Source: Devosia sp. 66-14 (GTDB lineage: Bacteria > Pseudomonadota > Alphaproteobacteria > Rhizobiales > Devosiaceae). From it: DNA of 64,000 bases. How positions within the stretch are numbered: position 1 is the first letter of the stretch; each line of letters begins with the position of its first letter. This document shows, one piece after another, positions 40,077 to 48,925 of the stretch. The stretch is taken from positions 847,167 through 911,166 of the forward strand of contig MKVB01000002.1 in the NCBI GenBank assembly GCA_001899085.1, read 5' to 3'. Below the pieces are notes generated by a model. That model was given only the letters and a program-made list of their open reading frames with translations. It was not told the origin of the DNA and ran no database searches. The translations under genes were made by a program, and so were the position numbers.

Positions 40077-41069
40077 ATGAAGCACAAGATTTTCGCAGCG
40101 GCGCTGATGGCCTCGGCCCTCATCCCCGCCACCGCCATGGCCCAGGAACCGATCCGCCTGGCCTTCCTCGCCGCATCGAGCCAGAACGGCTACAATGATG
40201 CGACCTGGCAGGGCGTGAAGGCCGCCGCCGAAAAGGCCGGCGGGGTCGAAGTCGAGATCTTCGACGGCGAGTTCAACGCCGCCACCCAGTACAAGCAGGT
40301 CGAAGACATCATTGCCGGCGGCCGCTTCGACGGCATCATCATCGCCCCCAATGACACGGTCGGCATCGCCACCGCGCTCGAGGAAGCGACCAAGGAAGGC
40401 CTGCTCGTCGCCTCGACGCTGTTCCCGGTCGGCCCGGAACTGACGGTGATGACCCCGCAGGTCCCCGGCCTCACCACCACCGTCGCCTCCAACCCGGTCG
40501 ACGGCGCCACGGCGCAGGCCGAGGAAGTGGTGAAGTTCTGCGCCGACAAGGATCCCTGCAACGTCGTCATCATGATCGGCCAGCTGCAGTTCCCGTTCGA
40601 CAACCTGCGCTACAAGAGCTTCGAGACCGTGCTGTCGCAGCACGCCAACATCAAGGTCGTCGCCACCGGCGAAGGCAATTACAGCCCGGATGCGTCGCTG
40701 ACCGCGTTCCAGGACATCATCCAGGCCAACCCCAAGATCGACGCGGTGCTCTCCAACGCCGACCAGCATCTGCTCGGTGTCGAGATCGCGCTCAACGATG
40801 CCGGCATCCCGGTCGAGCCGATCTACATGATCGGCGGCGGGCTCAACCAGATCACCGTCGACAAGATCAAGGCGGGCGTGTTCGACGCAACGCTCTCGGG
40901 CTACCCGTACTCGGAAGGCTTCTATGCCGCCGATGCGCTGATCCGCGCCAAGAAGGGCGAGACGGTCGAGAACTGGATCGACCCGGCCACCAAGGCCTCC
41001 AACCCGATGATCGTCGACAAGGCCTGGCTCGACGCCCATCCGGATTTCAAGGCGGAGTGGGAAGGCTGA
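40077..41069 (+). CDS. Substrate-binding protein of an RbsB-type (CUT2) ABC importer
   Basis: A 330-residue periplasmic binding protein of the RbsB/peripla_BP_4 type with signal peptide (MKHKIFAAALMASALIPATAMA). The N-terminal lobe begins IRLAFLAASSQNGYNDATWQ, then QVEDIIAGGRFDGIIIAPND. The C-terminal lobe has IDAVLSNADQHLLGVEIALN, with Asn and Asp for ligand contact, and ends in AWLDAHPDFKAEWEG. GGAG precedes the ATG by about 7 bases. It likely brings a sugar-like or cyclic nitrogen compound to the permease for use by the HyuAB, M20 and amidohydrolase enzymes. Confidence 0.88.
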   Translation: MKHKIFAAALMASALIPATAMAQEPIRLAFLAASSQNGYNDATWQGVKAAAEKAGGVEVEIFDGEFNAATQYKQVEDIIAGGRFDGIIIAPNDTVGIATALEEATKEGLLVASTLFPVGPELTVMTPQVPGLTTTVASNPVDGATAQAEEVVKFCADKDPCNVVIMIGQLQFPFDNLRYKSFETVLSQHANIKVVATGEGNYSPDASLTAFQDIIQANPKIDAVLSNADQHLLGVEIALNDAGIPVEPIYMIGGGLNQITVDKIKAGVFDATLSGYPYSEGFYAADALIRAKKGETVENWIDPATKASNPMIVDKAWLDAHPDFKAEWEG

Positions 41070-41193
41070 TCGCCGCCACCATCCATGTGTCGGGGGCCTC
41101 GCGCCCCCGGCATCCTGAAAGCGCTGTTGATTTGGTCGCGCTTTCGAACCGGAAAAGCCGCACGACTTTTCCCCTGAGCGCTGCACGAGCGGG

Positions 41194-42735
41194 ATGCCCA
41201 TGACCAGTCCAACCATCGCCGTCCGGGTGCGGGGCGTCGCCAAGAGCTTTGGCGGGACGCGCATCCTCGAGAATATCGACGTCGAGATCGCCGCGGGAAC
41301 CGTGCATGCCCTGGTGGGCGAGAACGGCGCCGGCAAATCCAGCCTCGGCAAGATCATCGGCGGCTATTACACGCCCGACGAAGGCGAGGTCGAAATCCTC
41401 GGCACCCGGGTGGCGCGCTTTTCGCCGCGCGACGCGCTGGCGCTGGGCGTCGCCATGATCCACCAGGAGCTGCAGCTGGCGCCCGAGCTGAACGTGGTGC
41501 AGAACGTCTTTCTCGGCCGCGAGAGCCAGCGCGCCGGCATCCTGGTCGGCGGCGACGCCGCCCGCTTCGCGGCGCTGGAAGAGGCCTGCGATTTCGGCAT
41601 CGACCCGCTCGCCAAGGTGGCGAGCCTGCGCATCGCCGAGCGCCAGAAGGTCGAGATCATGCGCGCCATCGCCCGCGAGGCGCAGGTCATCATCATGGAC
41701 GAGCCGACCTCGTCGCTGACCGAGGACGAGGCCGACCGGCTGCACGAAGTGATCCGGCGGCTCAAGGGGCAGGGCAAGACCGTCATCTATGTCAGCCACT
41801 TCCTCGACCACATCCTCGCCAATTGCGACAATGTCACCATCATGCGCGACGGCAAGGTGGTGCGCACCTCGCCGATGGCGGGCGAGACCAAGCAGAGCCT
41901 GGTCGATGCCATGCTCGGGCAGGCCGCCGAAATCCTCTGGCCGGCGCTGCCTGCCGCCCCCGCCGAGACGCAGCGTCCGGTGGCGGAGCTGCGCGGCGTC
42001 AGCACCGGCACCGGGCTTTCCGGCATTTCCCTCGTCATCCGCCCCGGCGAGATCGTCGGGCTGGTGGGCCTCGTCGGCTCGGGCCGCACCGAGGTGGCGC
42101 GCGCCATGTTCGGGGCCGACCGGATCACCGGCGGCGAATACCTGATCGAGGGGGCGCCGGTGCGGGGGCGCTTTTCCGTCCACGACGCGATCGGCGCGGG
42201 AGTGGCGCTGGTGCCCGAGGACCGACGCAAGCAGGGCCTGGTGCTGACCCAGCCCACCCGCTTCAATATCAGCCTCGGCACGCTCGGCCGGATCAGCCGT
42301 TTCGGCATCCTCAACCGCGGCGCCGAGGTCAGGCAGACGCGCGACATGATCGGCCATTTCGGCATCGTGCCGGGAGCGGTCGATGGTCGGGTGGCGCGCT
42401 ATTCGGGCGGCAACCAGCAGAAGGTGCTGTTGTCCAAATGGGCGGTGGCGAGGCCCAAGCTGCTGATCCTCGACGAGCCCTCGCGCGGCGTCGATATCGG
42501 AGCCCGCCGCCGCATCCACGATTTCATCGTCGAGATGGCGCGGCAGGGCGTCGGCGTGCTGCTGATCTCCTCCGAGCTCGAGGAAGTCATCAACCTCTCC
42601 CACCGCTGCTACCTATTGAGCGAGGGCCGGATCTTCGCCGAAGAGCCCGCCGCCGCCCTGACGGTGGAAGCGGCGCTCACCCGCGTCTTTCTTGAACAGA
42701 ACAGCCAACGCAATCGCCAGGAGGCTGCCAGCTGA
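41194..42735 (+). CDS. RbsA-type ABC ATPase (two nucleotide-binding domains)
   Basis: A 513-residue tandem ATPase of the CUT2 class. Domain 1 has Walker A GENGAGKSS (residues 42-50), the Q-loop IHQELQLAPELNV, and Walker B VIIMDEP, with a signature-like segment SLRIAERQKVEIM. Domain 2 has the degenerate Walker A VGLVGSGRTEVAR, signature YSGGNQQKVLLSKW and LLILDEPSRGVDIGARR, all typical for RbsA/MglA. It starts at ATG 41194 (or 41200). It ends in TGATG with the permease start. It drives the importer made with the genes at 40077 and 42735. Confidence 0.92.
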   Translation: MPMTSPTIAVRVRGVAKSFGGTRILENIDVEIAAGTVHALVGENGAGKSSLGKIIGGYYTPDEGEVEILGTRVARFSPRDALALGVAMIHQELQLAPELNVVQNVFLGRESQRAGILVGGDAARFAALEEACDFGIDPLAKVASLRIAERQKVEIMRAIAREAQVIIMDEPTSSLTEDEADRLHEVIRRLKGQGKTVIYVSHFLDHILANCDNVTIMRDGKVVRTSPMAGETKQSLVDAMLGQAAEILWPALPAAPAETQRPVAELRGVSTGTGLSGISLVIRPGEIVGLVGLVGSGRTEVARAMFGADRITGGEYLIEGAPVRGRFSVHDAIGAGVALVPEDRRKQGLVLTQPTRFNISLGTLGRISRFGILNRGAEVRQTRDMIGHFGIVPGAVDGRVARYSGGNQQKVLLSKWAVARPKLLILDEPSRGVDIGARRRIHDFIVEMARQGVGVLLISSELEEVINLSHRCYLLSEGRIFAEEPAAALTVEAALTRVFLEQNSQRNRQEAAS

Positions 42736-43703
42736 TGGCCGACACCACCCTCACCAAGACCCCCGCCGCGCGGCGTTTCGATTTCGGCGATTTCGTGCGC
42801 CAGTATGGCGTGCTCATCATCATCGCGGTGATGCTGGTGGCGCTGACGCTGCTCTCGCCGTCATTCCTGACGCCGCGGAACCTGTTCAACATCCTCAACC
42901 AGTCGACGCCGCTGTTCATCATCGCCTGCGCGCTGACCCTGGTGATCATCGGCGGCGGGTTCGACCTCTCGACCGGCGCCATATTCGGCGTCGCCTCGGT
43001 GAGCGCGGCCTACCTCGCGGTCAATGTCGACCCGCTGGTCGCCATCATCGCGGCGCCGCTCATCGGGCTGCTGCTCGGCTCGATCAACGGCATCATCATC
43101 ACCGCGTTCAACGTCCACTCGTTCCTCGTGACGCTGGCCACCAGCCTCGTCTATCGCGGCATGGCCATCCTCATCACCAACGGCAAGCTGATCCCGGTGC
43201 GGGTCGAGGAATTCGCCTGGCTCGGCCGCGCCAAGCTCGACCTGGTCAATGTCGCCGTGCTGGTGATGCTGGCCTTCATGGTGCTGATGATGTTCATCCT
43301 CAACCGCACGACGCTGGGCCGCGCCATCTTCGCGGTGGGCGGCAACGAGGAAGCGGCGCTGCTCTCGGGCATCCGCACGAACCTCGTCAAGATCATCACC
43401 TTTGCGCTGTCGGGCGGCGCCGCCGGGCTTGCCGGGGTGATCACCGTGTCGCGGCTCTCGATGGGCGAGCCGCAGGCCGGCACCGGCTACGAGTTCGAAG
43501 CGATCGCCGCGGTGATCCTGGGCGGCACCTCGATCATGGGCGGGGCCGGCGCGATCTGGCGCTCGATGGCCGGCGTGCTGCTGATGGCGCTGATCGGCAA
43601 CGGCTTCAACATCCTCAACGTCAACCCGTTCTTCAAGGACCTGACCACCGGCGTGATCATCGTGCTGGCCGTCGCGCTCGCCGCGACCGGCAACAAGCGA
43701 TGA
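42735..43703 (+). CDS. RbsC-type ABC permease
   Basis: A 322-residue inner-membrane permease of the BPD_transp_2 type with 8-10 transmembrane segments. LFNILNQSTPLFIIACALTL, GGGFDLSTGAIFGVASVSAA and VGGNEEAALLSGIRTNLVKI are family hallmarks, as is the GGTSIMGGAGAIWRSMAG motif near the end. The ATG overlaps the ATPase stop. It forms the homodimeric channel of the importer. The HyuA gene begins 66 bases downstream. Confidence 0.92.
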   Translation: MADTTLTKTPAARRFDFGDFVRQYGVLIIIAVMLVALTLLSPSFLTPRNLFNILNQSTPLFIIACALTLVIIGGGFDLSTGAIFGVASVSAAYLAVNVDPLVAIIAAPLIGLLLGSINGIIITAFNVHSFLVTLATSLVYRGMAILITNGKLIPVRVEEFAWLGRAKLDLVNVAVLVMLAFMVLMMFILNRTTLGRAIFAVGGNEEAALLSGIRTNLVKIITFALSGGAAGLAGVITVSRLSMGEPQAGTGYEFEAIAAVILGGTSIMGGAGAIWRSMAGVLLMALIGNGFNILNVNPFFKDLTTGVIIVLAVALAATGNKR

Positions 43704-43769
43704 ACGCCTGCCACCCCCGGAATATGGCGCCATCGGCAAGCGGCCGCGGCGCGCAAACGAGAGACTGAG

Positions 43770-45839
43770 ATGTCCGACAAGATTACCCGCGTCGCCACCG
43801 ATGTCGGCGGCACGTTCACCGACCTGGTGTATTTCGAAACCGATACGCGGAGCGGCGCGCAGAGCGTCCGCACCGAAAAGTCGGATACCACGCCGCCCGA
43901 TTTCGAGAAGGGCGTGCTCGACGTCCTCGCCAAGGCCGGGGTCGAACTCGAGAGCCTCGATTTCCTCGCCCACGGCACCACCGTGGTGATCAACTCGCTG
44001 ACCGAGCGCAAGGGCGCCAAGGTCGGCCTGATCACCACCCGCGGGTTCCGCGACGTCCTGGAGATCGGCCGCGGCAACCGCCCGGATTTCTTCAACCTCA
44101 AGTACAAGAAGCCCGAGCCGTTCGTGGCGCGGTACCTCCGCCGCGAGCTCGCCGGCCGCATCGATTTCCACGGCAACGAGCAGGTGCCGCTGGATCTCTC
44201 GGGGCTGGCGCAGATCGTCGCCGATTTCCGCGCCGACGGCGTCACGGCGGTCGCCATCTGCTTCATCCACGCCTATGCCAACCCGTCGCATGAAGAGGCG
44301 GCGCTGGCGGAGCTGCGCCGGCTGTGGCCGGATGTGGTCGCCGTCGCCTCGCACCAGATCACCCGCGAGTGGCGCGAGTACGAGCGCACCTCGACCACCA
44401 TCCTCTCGGCCTATGTGCAGCCGGCGGCGCAGCGCTATCTCGAGCGGCTCGAAACGGGCCTCCGCGACAAGGGCTATGCCGGCGGGCTCTATGTGATGCA
44501 GTCCAACTGCGGCGTCGACGCGGTGGAATCGATCAAGCAGACGCCGATCACCATGGTGGAATCGGGCCCCGCCTCGGGCTTCTGGGGAGCGGCCGAGCTC
44601 GGCCGGATCATCGGCGAGCCGGACGTGCTGGCGCTCGATATCGGCGGCACGACGGCCAAGTGCTCGCTGATCAAGGGCGGGCAGGTCACCATCAAGACCG
44701 ATTACTGGATCGAGCGCGACCGCAAGTCCGCCGGCTATCCGATCATGGTGCCGGTGGTCGACCTGGTCGAGATCGGCAATGGCGGCGGCTCGATCGCCTG
44801 GGTCGACGAGTTCGACAAGCTGCATGTCGGGCCGCGTTCGGCGGGCGCCGTGCCGGGGCCGGCCGCCTATGGCCGGGGTGGCAGCAATGCCACCACCACC
44901 GACGCCAACCTGGCGCTCGGCCGCATCAACAAGGATTACTTCGTCGGCGGCAATGTCATCGCCGACATGGCGGCGGCGAACGGGGCGCTCGCCGAACTCG
45001 GCGGCAAGCTCGGGATGAGCAATATCGAAGTGGCGCGCGGCATCGTGCGCATCGCCAATTCGAACATGGTCAATGCGCTGAAGCTGGTCTCGGTGAACCG
45101 CGGCTACGATCCGCGCGATTTCACCATGGTGGTGTTCGGCGGCGGCGGCCCGATGCATGGCGCCGAGCTCGGCAAGGAGCTGGGGGTCAAGAAGGTCGTG
45201 GTGCCGCGCGGCGCCTCGGTGTTCTCGGCCTGGGGCATGCTGATGAGCGACCTGCGGCGCGATTACTTCGTCACCCAGCTGATGGATGCCGACGATCACG
45301 AGAGCCTGTCGCGGCTGCTCACGGCGACGCGCGAGCGCGCCATCGCCGATTTCGTGCGCGGGAACGTGCCGGCCGACAAGGTGAGCATCAAGGGGCTGGT
45401 GCGGGTGCGCTACCAGAACCAGGAATTCGCGGTGGAAGTGCCGCTGCCGGCGGGCGAGCCGAGCCCGGCCTCGATGGCCGAGCTGATCGCCAATTTCCAC
45501 GATGCCTATGAGCGCGAATATACCTATCGGCTCGATGCCGGGGTGGAGATCATCGGACTGCACCTGGTGGCGGCATCAGAGGTGGGCAAGCTCGAGATCA
45601 CCAGGCTCGAAAAGACCGGCGCCGGCCTCGAGCAGGCGATCAAGGGCCGCCGCGAGGTCGATTACGCCACCGAGGGCATCCACGAAGCCACCATCTATGA
45701 CGGTGCGAAACTCGAGCCCGACATGAGCTTTGCCGGCCCGGCGGTGATCGAGGACCCGGGCACCACGGTGGTGATCCAGCCGGGCAACCGCGTCAGCATC
45801 GACGACTACGGCAACATCCACATCGCCATCCAGGGCTGA
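43770..45839 (+). CDS. hyuA: Hydantoinase/oxoprolinase family subunit A
   Basis: A 689-residue HyuA/acetone-carboxylase-beta-like ATP-using subunit. The N-terminal Hydant_A_N domain starts VATDVGGTFTDLVYFETDTR and includes AHGTTVVINSLTERKGAKVG and LITTRGFRDVLEIGRGNRPD. The central Hydantoinase_A domain has VLALDIGGTTAKCSLIKGGQ and VDLVEIGNGGGSIAWVDEF, then FTMVVFGGGGPMHGAELGKE. The family performs ATP-dependent opening of lactam or hydantoin-like rings, or carboxylations. It precedes HyuB by 5 bases and follows a CUT2 importer, consistent with use of an imported cyclic amide. Confidence 0.9.
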   Translation: MSDKITRVATDVGGTFTDLVYFETDTRSGAQSVRTEKSDTTPPDFEKGVLDVLAKAGVELESLDFLAHGTTVVINSLTERKGAKVGLITTRGFRDVLEIGRGNRPDFFNLKYKKPEPFVARYLRRELAGRIDFHGNEQVPLDLSGLAQIVADFRADGVTAVAICFIHAYANPSHEEAALAELRRLWPDVVAVASHQITREWREYERTSTTILSAYVQPAAQRYLERLETGLRDKGYAGGLYVMQSNCGVDAVESIKQTPITMVESGPASGFWGAAELGRIIGEPDVLALDIGGTTAKCSLIKGGQVTIKTDYWIERDRKSAGYPIMVPVVDLVEIGNGGGSIAWVDEFDKLHVGPRSAGAVPGPAAYGRGGSNATTTDANLALGRINKDYFVGGNVIADMAAANGALAELGGKLGMSNIEVARGIVRIANSNMVNALKLVSVNRGYDPRDFTMVVFGGGGPMHGAELGKELGVKKVVVPRGASVFSAWGMLMSDLRRDYFVTQLMDADDHESLSRLLTATRERAIADFVRGNVPADKVSIKGLVRVRYQNQEFAVEVPLPAGEPSPASMAELIANFHDAYEREYTYRLDAGVEIIGLHLVAASEVGKLEITRLEKTGAGLEQAIKGRREVDYATEGIHEATIYDGAKLEPDMSFAGPAVIEDPGTTVVIQPGNRVSIDDYGNIHIAIQG

Positions 45840-45844
45840 GCGAC

Positions 45845-47509
45845 ATGAGCAAGCACGACCCCGTCACCTTCGACATCATCCAGAACGCGCTCGAAGCGAT
45901 CGCCGACGAAATGTTCGTGGCGCAGCGCAAGGCCTCGATGTCGGCCATCATCTACGAAGTGCTCGACCTCTCCTCGTCGATCCTCGACCCGGTCGGCGAT
46001 ATCGCGGCGGCCGGCGCCGGCATTCCGGCCTTCATCGGGGTGCTCGACAAGGCGGTCAAAGGCATCCTCAAGAAGTTCCCGCTGGAGAGCGTCCGGCCGG
46101 GCGATCTCTATGCCTCGAACGACCCCTATTATGGCGGGGTGACGCACCTCAACGACATGGTACTGGCCGCGCCGGTGTTCGCCGGCGACCGCATCGTCGC
46201 CTGGGTCGCCAATATCGCGCACTGGAACGATGTGGGCGGGAACGTGCCGGGCTCGATGTCGGCCGATGCCACCGAAATCTTCCAGGAAGGGGTACGCATC
46301 CCGGCGATCAAGCTGTTCGACCAGGGCGTTCCCAACCAGGCGGTGTTCGACATCCTCTACGTCAACACCCGGCTGCCCGATTTCCTCAAGGGGGACCTCT
46401 GGGCCGGCATTGCGGGGCTGCGCATCGGCGAGCGCCGGGTGCAGGAGCTGCTGGCCAAATACGGCGCCGACACCTATCTCGCCGCCGTCGCCGACTATAT
46501 GGACCTGGGCGAGCGCCGGGCGCTGGCGGCACTGAAGCTGATGCCGGCCGGCACCTATGATTATTCCGAAACGCAGGACGATGGCGCGGTGCACAATATC
46601 CGCCTCGTCATTACGCCGGAAAAGTTCACCGTCGACCTCCGCGGTAACCCGAAACAGGCGGGCTCGAAGAACTCGTCGCGCGAGGGTTCCGAAATCGCGC
46701 TGCAGCTGGCCTTCAAGGATTTCACCGATCCGGACGGGCCGGGCAATGGTGGCTGCTTCCGCCCGCTCGAGGTGATCACCGAGCCGGGCACGATCTTCCA
46801 CGTCGTCGAGCCGGGGGCGCTGGGCTATTATTCGGAAGTCGAAATCCGGCTGTTCGACATGACGCTCAGGGCGCTGGCCCACCATTTCGGCGGCATCGTG
46901 CCGGCCGGCAATTTTGCCTCGATCTGCGGCACGGTGATGGGCGGCAAGCACCCCGATACCGGGCGGCACTACACCATCGTCGAGCCGCAGGTCGGCGGCT
47001 GGGGCGGCTGGGACGGCAATGACGGCAATTCGGGGCAGTTCTCGGGCTTTCACGGCGAAACCTTCAACTGCCCGGCCGAGATCGCCGAAGCCCGCTACGG
47101 CATGTTCGTCGACCAGGTGGCGCTCAATGCCGAGCCGGGCGGCGAGGGGCAGTGGCGCGGCGGCAAGGGCATCGAGGTGCATTATCGGGTGCGCGGCGAC
47201 AACAACTTCCTGTCGCTCGGCTATACCCGCTCCACCATGCCGCCCTGGGGCGTCGGCGGCGGCCTCGACGGCTCGCTCAACTATGTCGAGCTGCGCCGCA
47301 CCGACGGCCGCAACGAGCGCTACTCGTTCGCCACCAATGTGGTGGTCAACACCGGCGACGTGATCCGCATCGTCACCGCCAATGGCGGCGGCTATGGCGA
47401 GCCCAAGGCCCGCAGCAGCGACGCCATCGCCCGCGACATCCGCGACGGGTACCTGACGCGCGAGCGGGCGCTCGAGGTTTATGGGACTGAGGGCAAGCTC
47501 GGGGGCTAA
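45845..47509 (+). CDS. hyuB: Hydantoinase/oxoprolinase family subunit B
   Basis: A 554-residue HyuB subunit. It begins DPVTFDIIQNALEAIADEMF and continues with PGDLYASNDPYYGGVTHLND, HWNDVGGNVPGSMSADATEI and NGGCFRPLEVITEPGTIFHV. The C-terminal GWGGWDGNDGNSGQFSG and IVTANGGGYGEP match the glycine-rich closing motif of the family. It forms the ATP-dependent ring-opening enzyme with HyuA. It is the last gene of the block and is followed by an imperfect GC hairpin (about 47520-47549) before the convergent subtilase gene. Confidence 0.9.
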   Translation: MSKHDPVTFDIIQNALEAIADEMFVAQRKASMSAIIYEVLDLSSSILDPVGDIAAAGAGIPAFIGVLDKAVKGILKKFPLESVRPGDLYASNDPYYGGVTHLNDMVLAAPVFAGDRIVAWVANIAHWNDVGGNVPGSMSADATEIFQEGVRIPAIKLFDQGVPNQAVFDILYVNTRLPDFLKGDLWAGIAGLRIGERRVQELLAKYGADTYLAAVADYMDLGERRALAALKLMPAGTYDYSETQDDGAVHNIRLVITPEKFTVDLRGNPKQAGSKNSSREGSEIALQLAFKDFTDPDGPGNGGCFRPLEVITEPGTIFHVVEPGALGYYSEVEIRLFDMTLRALAHHFGGIVPAGNFASICGTVMGGKHPDTGRHYTIVEPQVGGWGGWDGNDGNSGQFSGFHGETFNCPAEIAEARYGMFVDQVALNAEPGGEGQWRGGKGIEVHYRVRGDNNFLSLGYTRSTMPPWGVGGGLDGSLNYVELRRTDGRNERYSFATNVVVNTGDVIRIVTANGGGYGEPKARSSDAIARDIRDGYLTRERALEVYGTEGKLGG

Positions 47510-47563
47510 TAGCTCGAACGGCGCCGTCGGCAGCAGGCTGACGGTGCCGGTCGCTCCGCGGCT

Positions 47564-48916
47564 TCACGGGATCAGGGCGAGACGGCGGGCGGCAGCAACA
47601 GCGTCGAGCAGGCCGTAGCCGACATCGGGGTGCCAGCCGCCCGCCAACCGCGCCGTCTCACGCAGCACCCGGTTCAGCTCGGCGGAGGGAAAGCCTGCCG
47701 CCGGCAACGCCGTTCTGAGGGCCGCGATGCAGCCGGCGGCAACCGGGCAGGATGTCGACGTCCCCTTGTCGGGCACCCCGGCGCCCAGCGCCTCCGAACC
47801 GAGGAAGTGCGTATAGGCGGCGAGGTCGGGTTTCTCGCCGGCCATCCCGGGGATGCCGGGGCCTTTCGATGAGTATCCCACCCGCGCCCCGGATACGTCA
47901 CAGCCCGCCACGGTCAGCACGGCGGCGCTGGCATTGGCGCCGGCGATGGCGTGCTGGACGTTGCCCTCGCACCGGGGATGCGGACAATCATCGCCACAAT
48001 TGCCGGCGGCGAACACCAGATCGACGGCGTTGCCGGCGAGGGCGGTGAGCATCGCGGTGAAGAAGTGATTGGGGTTGTCGGCGTAACGGCCGGGGTGACC
48101 GACGAGGAAATCCATCCCCGGATTGAACATGGCCCAGCTGTTGCTGATGACGAGGCTCTTGTAGGGGCGGTCGCCGGATGGGGTGAAGGCGATCGTCCAC
48201 GCCGCGATCAGCGGCGACATGGCGGCAAACACCTGGCTCACGCGGCGCCCGATCGCCGCGCCGCCCGACGGGTTGCCCAGCATGGCGGGAATATCGATCA
48301 GCGTGGCGTTCGGCGCCGCGATCAGGGCGGAATACGCACACATCGTGCCGTGGCCCACCGGGTAGTGGCCGGGCTCGAAATTCACCCCGGGTGGGGTCCA
48401 GGACAGGCTGCGATCGAGGCTCGGTCGGAACCCCAGGCGCTGCTCCAGCCAATCGAGGTTGATCCCGGTATCGACGATGGCTATGGCGACCCCTGAGCCA
48501 TCGAGACCGGATGCCCGCAGGGTGGCGACGCCCAGCTGTGCCTCGACATCGGCCCGGGCGCCTATGGCGGGGCTGTCGAAGCAGCTGAGGCAGATATCGA
48601 GGATGGCGTCGGCAAAGACCTGCTGTCCATCGATCCGGTCGGGGACACGCTCGATGCTGTCAACCTCGAGGGTCCCCGCCATCAGGTAGGCATTGGCCTC
48701 GTCGGAGGGCACGAAGACCCGCTCGGCGCCCTGCTGCTGCGTCGGGAATGGCAGCTGCCGCGGATCGATGCGGAAGCGCTCGCTGGTCGGCAGCCGAGAC
48801 AGCACGCTGGCGAGCGCGTCCGGGGAGAAGCCCTGGCGCTGCATTTCGAACACGTCGCGCAGGGCCGGCACAGCCGGCGTGCTGAGAACGACTGGAACCC
48901 GCACCTCAGCCCCCAA
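47564..48916 (-). CDS. Subtilase (S8) serine peptidase without signal peptide
   Basis: A 450-residue subtilisin-type protease. Catalytic Asp149 is in AIVDTGINLDW, His189 in VGHGTMCA, an oxyanion-type Asn in FAAGNCGDDC, and Ser387 in GTSTSCPVAAG, where the usual GTSMAxP motif has Thr-Ser-Cys. The first about 130 residues are an uncharacterised N-terminal domain or propeptide. No signal peptide is visible. Four cysteines flank the active-site loop (CGDDCPHPRC). It is the last gene of a minus-strand operon with a c-type-haem protein and a cytochrome-like protein, and may mature one of them. Confidence 0.85.
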   Translation of the reverse strand: MGAEVRVPVVLSTPAVPALRDVFEMQRQGFSPDALASVLSRLPTSERFRIDPRQLPFPTQQQGAERVFVPSDEANAYLMAGTLEVDSIERVPDRIDGQQVFADAILDICLSCFDSPAIGARADVEAQLGVATLRASGLDGSGVAIAIVDTGINLDWLEQRLGFRPSLDRSLSWTPPGVNFEPGHYPVGHGTMCAYSALIAAPNATLIDIPAMLGNPSGGAAIGRRVSQVFAAMSPLIAAWTIAFTPSGDRPYKSLVISNSWAMFNPGMDFLVGHPGRYADNPNHFFTAMLTALAGNAVDLVFAAGNCGDDCPHPRCEGNVQHAIAGANASAAVLTVAGCDVSGARVGYSSKGPGIPGMAGEKPDLAAYTHFLGSEALGAGVPDKGTSTSCPVAAGCIAALRTALPAAGFPSAELNRVLRETARLAGGWHPDVGYGLLDAVAAARRLALIP

Positions 48917-48925
48917 CCCGCGACA

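Noticed and set aside
39054-41357. 767-codon open frame on the minus strand
   Set aside because: Antisense to the amidohydrolase, GAF and binding-protein genes; composition is shadow-like.
42861-45563. 900-codon open frame on the minus strand
   Set aside because: It is fully antisense to the RbsC-type permease and HyuA genes, which have strong family motifs. Its translation is rich in His, Arg, Asp and Gln with no motif, as expected for a high-GC shadow frame.
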